This document shows, piece after piece, positions 1 through 5,740 of a DNA stretch of 7,349 nucleotides. The stretch spans positions 1 through 7,349 of the forward strand of contig CAIUZU010000346.1 of NCBI GenBank assembly GCA_903903705.1, given 5' to 3'. The notes under the pieces are model-generated. The model was not told the DNA's origin and made no database searches. It saw only the letters and a program-made list of their open reading frames with translations. The stretch comes from an uncultured Helicobacteraceae bacterium. GTDB lineage: Bacteria; Campylobacterota; Campylobacteria; Campylobacterales; Sulfurimonadaceae. The first letter of the stretch is position 1. Every line of letters begins with the position of its first letter. Position numbers and translations under genes: made by a program.

Positions 1-118
1 CTTTATAGATGCTTAGTGAGTCAATTGAGAGTATGTAAGCATTGATTTTCTTGGCGATTTTGATGGCTAAATCACTTTTTCCCGATGCTGTAGGACCGAT
101 AATGGCTAGTTGAATCAT
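1..118 (-). CDS. miaA: tRNA dimethylallyltransferase MiaA, N-terminal fragment
   Basis: MiaA transfers a dimethylallyl group to N6 of A37 in tRNAs that read codons beginning with U. Only the first 39 codons lie in the window; the rest runs off the left edge. The ATG on the minus strand is at 118-116. The visible protein opens [20 protein letters not shown]. This holds the P-loop GPTASGKS (residues 8-15), typical of MiaA, and then the DSxxxYK segment (residues 33-39), which matches the family's DSxQvYr substrate-binding motif. No clear Shine-Dalgarno site precedes the ATG. A TATAAT hexamer (minus strand, 130-125) lies only about 7 bases upstream, which would give a nearly leaderless transcript if it is the -10. 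The gene diverges from the transporter operon. As I recall, miaA and a ubiA-like prenyltransferase are near neighbours in Campylobacter jejuni too, which agrees with the left-hand taxonomy. Confidence 0.9.
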   Translation of the reverse strand, partial: MIQLAIIGPTASGKSDLAIKIAKKINAYILSIDSLSIYK

Positions 119-206
119 GGCAAAATTATATCATTTTATATAACTCTTTGAGGGTTAATTTAAAGGACAAAGTTATTTCAGTAGAGTGTTTTTTCGGCTA
201 AAGAGA

Positions 207-249
207 GCTTATTTAATGGAGTGCTTACTTAGAGTAAGGTAAAATAAGC
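207..249. repeat. nested inverted repeat in the divergent intergenic region
   Basis: An 8-bp perfect outer pair, GCTTATTT (207-214) with AAATAAGC (242-249), encloses a second perfect pair, CTTACT (224-229) with AGTAAG (233-238), around a TAG loop. It lies between divergent miaA and the amino acid permease, upstream of the best -10 candidate for the permease. As DNA it could be an operator with two dyads; as RNA it could fold only if a promoter lies further upstream. It has no T-run at its end and so is not a typical terminator. Confidence 0.55.
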
Positions 250-268
250 GTTATTCTTAAAATTATGT

Positions 269-274
269 TATAAC
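269..274 (+). promoter_or_regulatory. candidate -10 element for the permease operon
   Basis: TATAAC at 269-274 is a plausible sigma-70 -10 box, in a very AT-rich stretch, about 38 bases before the TTG start at 312. No convincing -35 is visible, which is usual for Campylobacterota promoters. TAATAT at 279-284 is an alternative. The Shine-Dalgarno-like AAGGGG at 301-306 fits the TTG at 312. Confidence 0.35.
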
Positions 275-311
275 AAAATAATATATTTTAAAATTCGGCA
301 AAGGGGAAACG

Positions 312-1676
312 TTGAGAGATATTTTTCAAAAAAAAGATATGAGCAGTGTTAATGGGGAGTTTGAGCGAAAATTGGGTCTTTTGGATGTGACATTTATCGG
401 TGTCGGTGCAGTCATTGGGGCTGGAATTTTTGTTATCACAGGGCAGGCGGCAGCGACTATGGCTGGACCCGCTATCGTTTTGTCTTTTTTACTTGCTGCC
501 GTTATGATAGGAATTACTGCACTCATATATGCTGAACTTAGTTCTGCTTATCCTGTAGCAGGAAGCGCATATAGTTTTACATTTGCCTCTTTGGGTGAAG
601 TGTTTGCATGGTTTGTCGGATGGAATCTTCTGCTTGAGTATGGCGTAGCTACGGCTGCGGTGGCTACCGGATGGTCTGGCTATCTTCGCCGTTTTTTAGA
701 AAACAGCATGGGGATAGAGATGCCGCTCGCTCTTAGCGGTGCTTATAATCCCAGTGCCGGTACATACATAGACATAAGTGCGTTTGGAATTATTTTGGCG
801 ATTTTTGTTCTTCTTGCAATTGGGATTAAAGAGAGTGCACGTGTTAATACGGCGATTGTCTTTATAAAGCTTGCCGTTTTGGTAACATTTGTAGTTGTCG
901 GTTTGCCGCATGTCGATTTTAACAATTTGTCGAACTTCATGCCGTTTGGATGGGAAGGTGTTTGGCATGGTGCGGCACTCATTGTTTTCGCCTATTTGGG
1001 CTTTGATGCCATAAGCACTGTAGCGGAAGAGGCGAAAAATCCTACTCGAAACATACCGCTTGGACTTATGCTCTCGCTCGCACTCAGCGTTGTTTTTTTT
1101 ATTCTTGTAAGCTTTACTCTTACGGCGATAGTTCCGTATCAAGAGCTTAATGTTCCCGATGCGCTGGCGTTTGCGCTCTATAAAGTAAATGAGCCTTTTG
1201 CCGCCAATGTCATTGCACTTGGGGCGGTTATAACGATTACAACGGTAATGCTGGTCATGGGACTCGGGTTTACACGTATTCTTTTTGCTCTTGCACGTGA
1301 TGGGCTTCTGCCAAAAACATTGAGTGAGATCCATCCAAAATATGACACTCCATACAAAGCAACTATTATCGGCGGAGTGGTGCTTAGTGTCATGGCTGGG
1401 TTAATTCCTCTTAAAACGCTTGCCGAGCTTGTAAATATAGGAACGCTCTTTGCCTATTTGATGGTGGCAGTGGCGATAATCGTTCTTCGTCGTCAAAATA
1501 GCATTCAGCCATCATTTAAAGTTCCTGCGTTTAAAATCCTTATGCCTCTTAATTTCATTTTGATAATTTTTATGATGGCGGGATTGCCGTTTGAAACATG
1601 GCTGCGGTTTATCGGATGGTCGGTAATCGGAATGCTAATCTATGCGTTTTATGTTTCAAAACGCGCAAAGGCTTGA
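312..1676 (+). CDS. APC-family amino acid permease (CAT/YfnA-like)
   Basis: An inner-membrane secondary transporter, probably for an amino acid or other cationic or neutral amine; the exact substrate cannot be read from the sequence. At 454 residues it matches the usual 450-490 of bacterial APC permeases. Residues 30-40 (GVGAVIGAGIF) are the unwound TM1 motif that binds the substrate backbone. YAELSSAYPVAGSAY (about 73-87) is the typical TM2-TM3 signature. FAYLGFDAISTVAEEAKNP (about 226-244) is the TM6 signature, followed by the PTRNIPLG loop. About twelve hydrophobic segments follow in order. The start is TTG at 312, chosen because AAGGGG lies about five bases upstream; the in-frame ATG at 339 has no Shine-Dalgarno site. 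It ends directly before the next gene, so the two are very likely co-transcribed. The close coupling to an MFS permease suggests a shared uptake or exchange role (inference). Confidence 0.9.
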   Translation: MRDIFQKKDMSSVNGEFERKLGLLDVTFIGVGAVIGAGIFVITGQAAATMAGPAIVLSFLLAAVMIGITALIYAELSSAYPVAGSAYSFTFASLGEVFAWFVGWNLLLEYGVATAAVATGWSGYLRRFLENSMGIEMPLALSGAYNPSAGTYIDISAFGIILAIFVLLAIGIKESARVNTAIVFIKLAVLVTFVVVGLPHVDFNNLSNFMPFGWEGVWHGAALIVFAYLGFDAISTVAEEAKNPTRNIPLGLMLSLALSVVFFILVSFTLTAIVPYQELNVPDALAFALYKVNEPFAANVIALGAVITITTVMLVMGLGFTRILFALARDGLLPKTLSEIHPKYDTPYKATIIGGVVLSVMAGLIPLKTLAELVNIGTLFAYLMVAVAIIVLRRQNSIQPSFKVPAFKILMPLNFILIIFMMAGLPFETWLRFIGWSVIGMLIYAFYVSKRAKA

Positions 1677-2903
1677 GTGATGGCAGTTTCAGTATGGCGT
1701 CAGGTATTGACACTTCCTGTCATCGTTATAGCAATGGGCTATTTTGTGGACATTTACGATCTAATCCTCTTTGGAGTCGTGCGTGTCGAGAGTTTAGGCG
1801 AATTGGGGCTAAATAAAGAAGAGATAACTTCTTGGGGAACAATCATCTTAAATGCCCAGATGGCAGGAATGCTTATAGGCGGAATCTTATGGGGCATTTT
1901 AGGGGATAAAAAAGGGCGTTTGTCGGTGCTTTTCGCTTCGATTGTCCTCTATTCGGCTGCTAATTTTCTTAATGCTTTTGTAACTAATGTCGAACAGTAT
2001 GCGCTTTTGCGTTTTATCGCAGGTGTCGGTTTAGCCGGTGAACTCGGTGCAGGCGTGACGCTTGTTGCCGAGATCTTGCCTAAAGAGCTTCGAGGATACG
2101 GAGTCATGAGTATAGCGGCGTTTGGAGTGCTCGGCGTCGTTGCGGCAAATATCGTTGCAGAACACTTTGCATGGCGTAATGCTTACATCATAGGCGGTGT
2201 GCTTGGCTTTTTGCTGTTGATTTTAAGATTTCGTGTCAAAGAGTCTGCAATATTTGAACATCATGTCAGTGACGATGTGAAGCGGGGTCATTTTTTTAGT
2301 CTCTTTAGTAAAAAAAAGCTTTTGTCAAAATACATAAAAGCGATTGTTATCGGAATGCCGCTGTGGTATGTTGTAGGCGTTTTAGTAATGTTTTCGCCAG
2401 AGTTTGCTACAGCTCTTTCCATCCAAGGGGAAGTGAGCGCAGGTACGGCACTCATGTACTGTTATATCGGTCTATCAATAGGAGATCTCGCAAGCGGATA
2501 TCTTTCTCAGAAAATGAGAAGCCGTAAAGGCGCTTATATTATCTTTATGGTTCTCTCACTGGCTAGTGTCGTCTCATATTTTATGTTAAGCGGAGCAACA
2601 GCTTCTTCTTTTTATACATGCGTATTTTTTCTTGGTGTATTTTGCGGTTATTGGGCACTGTTTATCACTATGGCAGCGGAGCAGTTTGGAACAAATATCC
2701 GTGCAACCGTTGCAACTACAGTTCCAAATTTCGTCCGTGGTTCGGTAGTTCCCATTACATCAAGCTTTATGCTTTTAAAAGAGAGCATGGGCGTCTTAGG
2801 CTCGGCTGCCATAGTCGGTGCGGTTACATTTTCAATCGCATTTATTGCGCTCTATTTTACCCGTGAGACATTTCATGAGGATTTGGATTACATAGAAGCG
2901 TGA
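1677..2903 (+). CDS. MFS transporter, metabolite:H+ symporter type
   Basis: A 408-residue inner-membrane carrier of the major facilitator superfamily, of the usual size with twelve hydrophobic segments. TM1 carries the paired aspartates of GYFVDIYDL (residues 21-29). The loop between TM2 and TM3 has the signature GDKKGR (76-81). TM4 shows RFIAGVGLAGELGAG (112-126), and PKELRGYG (135-142) follows TM5. This combination resembles the sugar-porter, aromatic-acid and metabolite:H+ symporter branches; the substrate is unknown. The central loop (about 190-220) is basic, as expected for a cytoplasmic loop. GTG at 1677 directly follows the permease stop; ATG at 1680 is an equally good start, one codon later. 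The zero-length junction implies translational coupling. No strong terminator follows: only a weak dyad (GTGA/TCAC) soon after the stop. Confidence 0.9.
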   Translation: MMAVSVWRQVLTLPVIVIAMGYFVDIYDLILFGVVRVESLGELGLNKEEITSWGTIILNAQMAGMLIGGILWGILGDKKGRLSVLFASIVLYSAANFLNAFVTNVEQYALLRFIAGVGLAGELGAGVTLVAEILPKELRGYGVMSIAAFGVLGVVAANIVAEHFAWRNAYIIGGVLGFLLLILRFRVKESAIFEHHVSDDVKRGHFFSLFSKKKLLSKYIKAIVIGMPLWYVVGVLVMFSPEFATALSIQGEVSAGTALMYCYIGLSIGDLASGYLSQKMRSRKGAYIIFMVLSLASVVSYFMLSGATASSFYTCVFFLGVFCGYWALFITMAAEQFGTNIRATVATTVPNFVRGSVVPITSSFMLLKESMGVLGSAAIVGAVTFSIAFIALYFTRETFHEDLDYIEA

Positions 2904-2946
2904 GACTGGGTCACTTCTATTACAGATTTTTTAAATCAACTTTGGG

Positions 2947-2952
2947 TAAAAT
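2947..2952 (+). promoter_or_regulatory. candidate -10 element for the mqnP operon
   Basis: TAAAAT, within GGTAAAATC, sits 27 bases upstream of the mqnP TTG start in the 76-base gap after the MFS gene. AAGG at 2970-2973 is the matching Shine-Dalgarno site. No good -35 is visible. Confidence 0.35.
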
Positions 2953-2979
2953 CAAGCAAAAACAATTTCAAGGTCAATT

Positions 2980-3840
2980 TTGCAAAGATATATAAATAAA
3001 CTCAAAGATTTTAATGAACTGGTTATGTTTGAGCACTCTATCTTTTCGCTTCCTTTTATTTTTATAGCTATGGTTGTCGCTGCAGATGGATGGTTTGGTT
3101 TTTCTCTGCTTATACTGGGCGCATTGGCGGCGGTAAGTGCAAGAAATTTTGCAATGGGATTAAACAGATTTGCCGACAGAGACATTGATGCGCAAAACCC
3201 CAGAACCATGTCAAGACCGAATGTTGACGGAAGACTTGATGCAACAAGTATTATGATTTTTACGGCAGTCAATGCTTTTGCATTTGTTGCGGTTGCTTAT
3301 ATGGTAAATCCGCTTGCTTTTTATCTCAGTTTTCCTATTTTGCTAGTTCTTGGAAGCTACTCTTACTTTAAAAGATTTTCATCTTTGGCACATATTGTCT
3401 TGGGCATATCTCTAGGACTTGCACCTATTGCAGGTGTTGTAGCCGTGAGTGCCGAGATAACGGCATGGTCTGTTATGCTTAGTTTGGGCGTTATTTTTTG
3501 GGTTGCCGGATTTGATCTTTTGTACTCTTTGCAGGATATGGATTTTGACAAAGAAAAAGGGCTGCACTCCATTCCTGCAAAATACGGCTCAGAGGCTACG
3601 CTTCTCATCTCTTCTGTTTTTCATCTCTTAACCGTAATATTTTGGCTGCTTTTTGTCTGGGTTGCGGCTCTTGACATGTTTGCTTATGCGGCTGTGATTT
3701 TAAGTGCATGTATGCTCGGTTATGAACATTATTTGGTAAGAAAAGATTTTACGAAGATAGACCGTGCTTTTTTCACGGTAAACGGCTATCTCGGGATAGC
3801 TTTTTTTGTTTTTATTATTTTAGATAAGGCAATATTATGA
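2980..3840 (+). CDS. mqnP: UbiA-family prenyltransferase, probable MqnP of menaquinone synthesis
   Basis: A 286-residue integral membrane prenyltransferase of normal UbiA length. It attaches the polyprenyl tail to the aromatic head group of the quinone. The first aspartate-rich motif is NRFADRDID (N62, D66, D70) and the second is QDMDFDKEKG (D186, D190); both bind Mg-diphosphate. The conserved RTMSRP lies at 75-80. Eight to nine hydrophobic segments surround them. Campylobacterota generally make menaquinone through the futalosine route, where this branch is called MqnP; many annotations call it UbiA (4-hydroxybenzoate prenyltransferase). I prefer MqnP on taxonomic grounds, and the motifs alone cannot separate the two. 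The start is TTG at 2980 with AAGG about six bases upstream. The stop overlaps the next gene by ATGA. Confidence 0.85.
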   Translation: MQRYINKLKDFNELVMFEHSIFSLPFIFIAMVVAADGWFGFSLLILGALAAVSARNFAMGLNRFADRDIDAQNPRTMSRPNVDGRLDATSIMIFTAVNAFAFVAVAYMVNPLAFYLSFPILLVLGSYSYFKRFSSLAHIVLGISLGLAPIAGVVAVSAEITAWSVMLSLGVIFWVAGFDLLYSLQDMDFDKEKGLHSIPAKYGSEATLLISSVFHLLTVIFWLLFVWVAALDMFAYAAVILSACMLGYEHYLVRKDFTKIDRAFFTVNGYLGIAFFVFIILDKAIL

Positions 3841-4358
3841 GTGTTAGATTAGTTAAAGCACCTGTTAATATGGCTTTTAGTCAATTAGGCGAAAATAAAG
3901 AAGAGTTTCTTGTGGAGTATAGAGAGTTAAGCGAGAACACTGAAGATCCCGTAAGCCAGTGGCTAAAACTTGCACGTGCAAAGGGTGAAACGGTTGATAC
4001 AGATCCCATCTTGCTTAGTCTCATCGTAGAGTTGCATAGGAAAGTGGATGCATTAGAGCGTTCGTTTAAAGATGAGAAGCCAAAAAGATTGCCTTTAGAA
4101 AATGAGATTTCCATAGAATCGATAGGGTTTGAACATTTAAAACTCTCGCAAGATATTTTGCAAGAGGGTGTAGAGTATTACGGCAGAGTTGATCTTCCCG
4201 TTTATCCAAAGAGAGATATAGCTATCTTTTTTAGCGCAATTGATAAATCATTGGCTAAAATTACTAAAATGCATCAGAGGGATGAGCGGGATTGGGGTGC
4301 TTACTTGACCTCAAGAGAGAGACTGCTTATCAGAGAAGCACGAGAGAGCAGAGAATGA
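3837..4358 (+). CDS. conserved unknown soluble protein (PilZ-like pattern possible)
   Basis: A 173-residue, charged, soluble protein without a signal peptide or membrane segment. I do not recognise it with certainty. The N-terminal part (1-75) is acidic and probably helical, with ENTEDPVSQWLKLARAKGE at about 29-47. A short basic linker (about 78-86) leads to a C-terminal part (90-173) rich in beta-type sequence around GVEYYGRVDLPVYPKRDIAI, ending in a strongly charged helix (RDERDWGAYLTSRERLLIRE). The strand pattern is reminiscent of PilZ-type domains, but the c-di-GMP-binding RxxxR and DxSxxG signatures are not visible, so I claim no c-di-GMP binding. ATGA overlaps at both ends (3837-3840 and 4355-4358) show that it is coupled to mqnP and to the coiled-coil gene. 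Confidence 0.85.
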   Translation: MSVRLVKAPVNMAFSQLGENKEEFLVEYRELSENTEDPVSQWLKLARAKGETVDTDPILLSLIVELHRKVDALERSFKDEKPKRLPLENEISIESIGFEHLKLSQDILQEGVEYYGRVDLPVYPKRDIAIFFSAIDKSLAKITKMHQRDERDWGAYLTSRERLLIREARESRE

Positions 4359-4873
4359 ACCTAAATCATATAAATATAGAGTATTTAGTCGTTGCGATGG
4401 GAGCTATGATTTTATATCTCATTTACTATGTTTTCGCAAAAGATGCCGAGTACAATAAAAATATTCGCTCCGTTGCAACGGTGGCGGAAGAGTTAAATAG
4501 AGAGATTTTTTATCTAAAGAAAAAACTGGATGAAACTCAACTCAGCATCAAGAAAAACAGCAGCCGCATGAGCGATGAAGATATATATCAAGAGGTTGAG
4601 AGAACAGTTTATGATATGGTCAAGCCTATTTCGCAGAGTTTAAAAAGATTGGAAGAGGGAATTCAAAGGATAGATGAACATGTAGAAGCAAGAATCTCTT
4701 CTTTGGAAAGCGGCGTTAAACAGATATCCATTCCTGCTTCTGTTCATGGCAATGATGATGAGAAGATAATTTCACTCTATAAGCAGGGAATCACGCTTGA
4801 GACTATCTCAAAAGAGTTGCATATATCTAAAGCAGAAGTTGAGTTTGTACTTAAAATCAACAAGATAAAGTAA
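4355..4873 (+). CDS. membrane-anchored coiled-coil protein with C-terminal HTH-like segment
   Basis: A 172-residue protein. One transmembrane helix (about 10-28) is followed by a long heptad-rich, charged region (about 40-115; repeated K/E with hydrophobic spacing, as in LNREIFYLKKKLDE). A linker then leads to a C-terminal helix-turn-helix-like segment (about 134-172; core SLYKQGITLETISKELHISK). This order resembles the DUF2802, DUF6115 and SwrB-like proteins of other bacteria, some of them linked to flagella; that is recognition of architecture, not proof of family. The start is ATG 4355, inside the stop of the preceding gene; an in-frame TTG at 4292 would add 21 residues inside that gene and is less likely. 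ftsW/rodA begins six bases after its stop, so a role at the inner membrane near cell-wall synthesis is possible (inference from position only). Confidence 0.85.
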   Translation: MNLNHINIEYLVVAMGAMILYLIYYVFAKDAEYNKNIRSVATVAEELNREIFYLKKKLDETQLSIKKNSSRMSDEDIYQEVERTVYDMVKPISQSLKRLEEGIQRIDEHVEARISSLESGVKQISIPASVHGNDDEKIISLYKQGITLETISKELHISKAEVEFVLKINKIK

Positions 4874-4879
4874 TTATGT

Positions 4880-5311
4880 ATGGCTGATAGAAGACTTTTC
4901 GCACTTGTCTCAATACTGATTGGTATTAGTATCGTTCTCATATATTCACTCTCAGTCTATACAACCATACTTTTTGGGGTAAATGAGTTTCACTTTGCCA
5001 TAAGACAGACAATTTTCGGATTTTTAAGCATATTTGTTATTTGGCTTTTAGCGCAAGGAGATCCGGATAAACTCTTAACTCCCATAGGTTTTACTCTATT
5101 TATCGGGTCGGCAATTTTAATGGTCGCTATGCCGTTTTTGCCGGAATTTTTAGTATCAGCCGTGGGCGGAGCAAAGAGATGGATAAAAGTTTTTGGTTTC
5201 TCACTCGCACCGGTTGAGTTTTTTAAGGTCGGATTTGTATATTTTTTAGCATGGAGTTTCTCAAGAAAACTTACGGGGCCGGTGTCTTCGATGCAGTGTG
5301 AGCAGGGATGA
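4880..5311 (+). pseudogene. ftsW: FtsW/RodA SEDS glycosyltransferase, 5' third only, broken at about 5273
   Basis: SEDS proteins polymerise the glycan strands of peptidoglycan together with a class B PBP, in the inner membrane; the full family length is about 370-400 residues. Residues 1-131 fit the family. TM1 is at about 7-27, TM2 at about 42-58 and TM3 at about 70-88. The signature GGAKRWIKVFGFSLAPVEFF (96-115) and TM4 (about 116-127) follow, up to AWSFSRKL (124-131, ending at 5272). The last twelve residues (TGPVSSMQCEQG) look unrelated and end at TGA 5309-5311. The rest of the family, about two thirds including the large periplasmic loop and its catalytic residues, is absent. Base composition changes at the same place. 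Either an insertion has cut the gene or the contig joins two genomes. I cannot separate FtsW from RodA with certainty; FtsW is favoured. The start is ATG 4880, six bases after the previous stop, with only a weak Shine-Dalgarno site. Confidence 0.85.
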
Positions 5312-5327
5312 CGCGTTGAAAAGCGTC
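5310..5327. repeat. small hairpin next to the junction
   Basis: GACGC (5310-5314) and GCGTC (5323-5327) form a perfect 5-bp stem around GTTGAAAA, starting within the stop of the truncated ftsW frame. There is no following T-run, so it is not a standard terminator. It leads straight into the 14-bp tandem repeat. Confidence 0.5.
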
Positions 5328-5360
5328 TCTAGAAAAGCAGCTCTAGAAAAGCAGCTCTAG
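5327..5360. repeat. 14-bp tandem repeat, two full copies plus a part
   Basis: CTCTAGAAAAGCAG occurs at 5327-5340 and 5341-5354, followed by a partial copy CTCTAG at 5355-5360. GAAAAGCG at 5318-5325 resembles the tail of a further, degenerate copy. The array lies between the ftsW breakpoint and the tRNA and encodes nothing recognisable. Confidence 0.85.
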
Positions 5361-5364
5361 GCGG

Positions 5365-5393
5365 TTGGCCTTTATTTGAATTTCTGCTACGGT
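5365..5393 (+). promoter_or_regulatory. weak candidate promoter for the tRNA
   Basis: TTGGCC (5365-5370) and TACGGT (5388-5393) are spaced by 17 bases, the right geometry for sigma-70, and end 10 bases before the tRNA at 5404. Both hexamers match the consensus only in part. The T-run at 5392-5400 follows the -10. Confidence 0.3.
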
Positions 5394-5403
5394 TTTTTTT
5401 CTT

Positions 5404-5480
5404 GCAGGGTTAGCTCAGCTGGATAGAGTATCGGTCTTCGAAACCGGTGGTCGTGGGTTCGAATCCCTCACCCTGCGCCA
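5404..5480 (+). tRNA. tRNA-Arg, anticodon UCG
   Basis: A 77-base cloverleaf with encoded CCA. The acceptor GCAGGGT (5404-5410) pairs perfectly with ACCCTGC (5470-5476); the discriminator is G5477 and CCA is 5478-5480. The D-stem GCTC/GAGT contains one G-U pair. The anticodon stem TCGGT/ACCGG encloses loop CTTCGAA (5436-5442), giving anticodon UCG, which reads the arginine codon CGA. The T-stem is GTGGG (5453-5457) with CCCTC (5465-5469) around TTCGAAT; its second pair (T5454 and T5468) is a U-U mismatch. The gene lies in the right-hand, foreign-looking piece, not in the Campylobacterota piece. The tRNA is recognisable beyond doubt; whether the mismatch reflects decay, a recombined attachment site or a read error is open. 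Confidence 0.93.
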
Positions 5481-5672
5481 TTCTCTTTCATTACAACAAC
5501 ACTATGTGCCATATACACGCCCAAGGCGTCGCAATTACCTTGCCGCGCGCAGCGCTTACCGAAGGCGCCCCTATTCGCTACCGCGTCCGAGTTATGGGTG
5601 TCGGTAAAACGCGCGCGGCAAGGTATTCGCGCACCTCGGGCTGCATATTGCAAGATTGTGAGAAAGAGAATG
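5479..5672. repeat. long imperfect palindrome abutting the tRNA 3' end
   Basis: A perfect 15-bp inverted repeat, TACCTTGCCGCGCGC (5536-5550) with its complement at 5611-5625, continues inward as TTACCGA (5556-5562) with TCGGTAA (5601-5607). It continues outward more loosely, and an 11-bp perfect pair lies at the far ends: CATTCTCTTTC (5479-5489) with GAAAGAGAATG (5662-5672). The outer left arm overlaps the CCA end of the tRNA. The two halves therefore look like diverged inverted copies of one sequence of about 95 bases, able to form a large hairpin. No gene is supported here, on either strand. It could be a palindromic mobile repeat, a recombination site or the remains of a duplication. Confidence 0.75.
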
Positions 5673-5705
5673 CAATCCTTAAACTCACAACAAACATCCG
5701 TGCGG

Positions 5706-5724
5706 CGGACTGGACACGTGTCGT
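5706..5724 (+). repeat. 19-bp direct repeat, copy 1
   Basis: CGGACTGGACACGTGTCGT, identical to the copy at 6901-6919. It contains the 10-bp palindrome GACACGTGTC (5713-5722). In the forward frame it can be read as DWTRVV followed by TAG (5726-5728). It lies 16 bases before the first GTG of the helix-turn-helix pseudogene, so it may be an operator, a recombination core or a coding relic. Confidence 0.9.
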
Positions 5725-5740
5725 GTAGAACCGATTTTTA

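Noticed and set aside
696..1334. 212-codon open frame on the minus strand
   Set aside because: It lies wholly inside the APC permease, and its translation is rich in Lys, Arg, Asn and Cys with no domain. It is a shadow frame.
5327..5360. CRISPR array
   Set aside because: The units are only 14 bp and directly adjacent, with no spacers.
5359..5374. Intrinsic terminator AGGC/GCCT before the tRNA
   Set aside because: The stem is only 4 bp and the following T-run is short and interrupted.
5536..5625. Integron attC site
   Set aside because: The palindrome has the general shape, but no RYYYAAC/GTTRRRY pair stands at its ends and no cassette or integrase is visible.
5468..5653. 61-codon minus-strand frame over the tRNA end and palindrome
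   Set aside because: Its open reading is explained by the palindromic, GC-rich sequence; there is no start signal or recognisable domain.
5447..5728. 93-codon forward frame ending in DWTRVV
   Set aside because: It begins inside the tRNA and crosses the long palindrome. Only its last part could be a coding relic, so I do not call it a gene.
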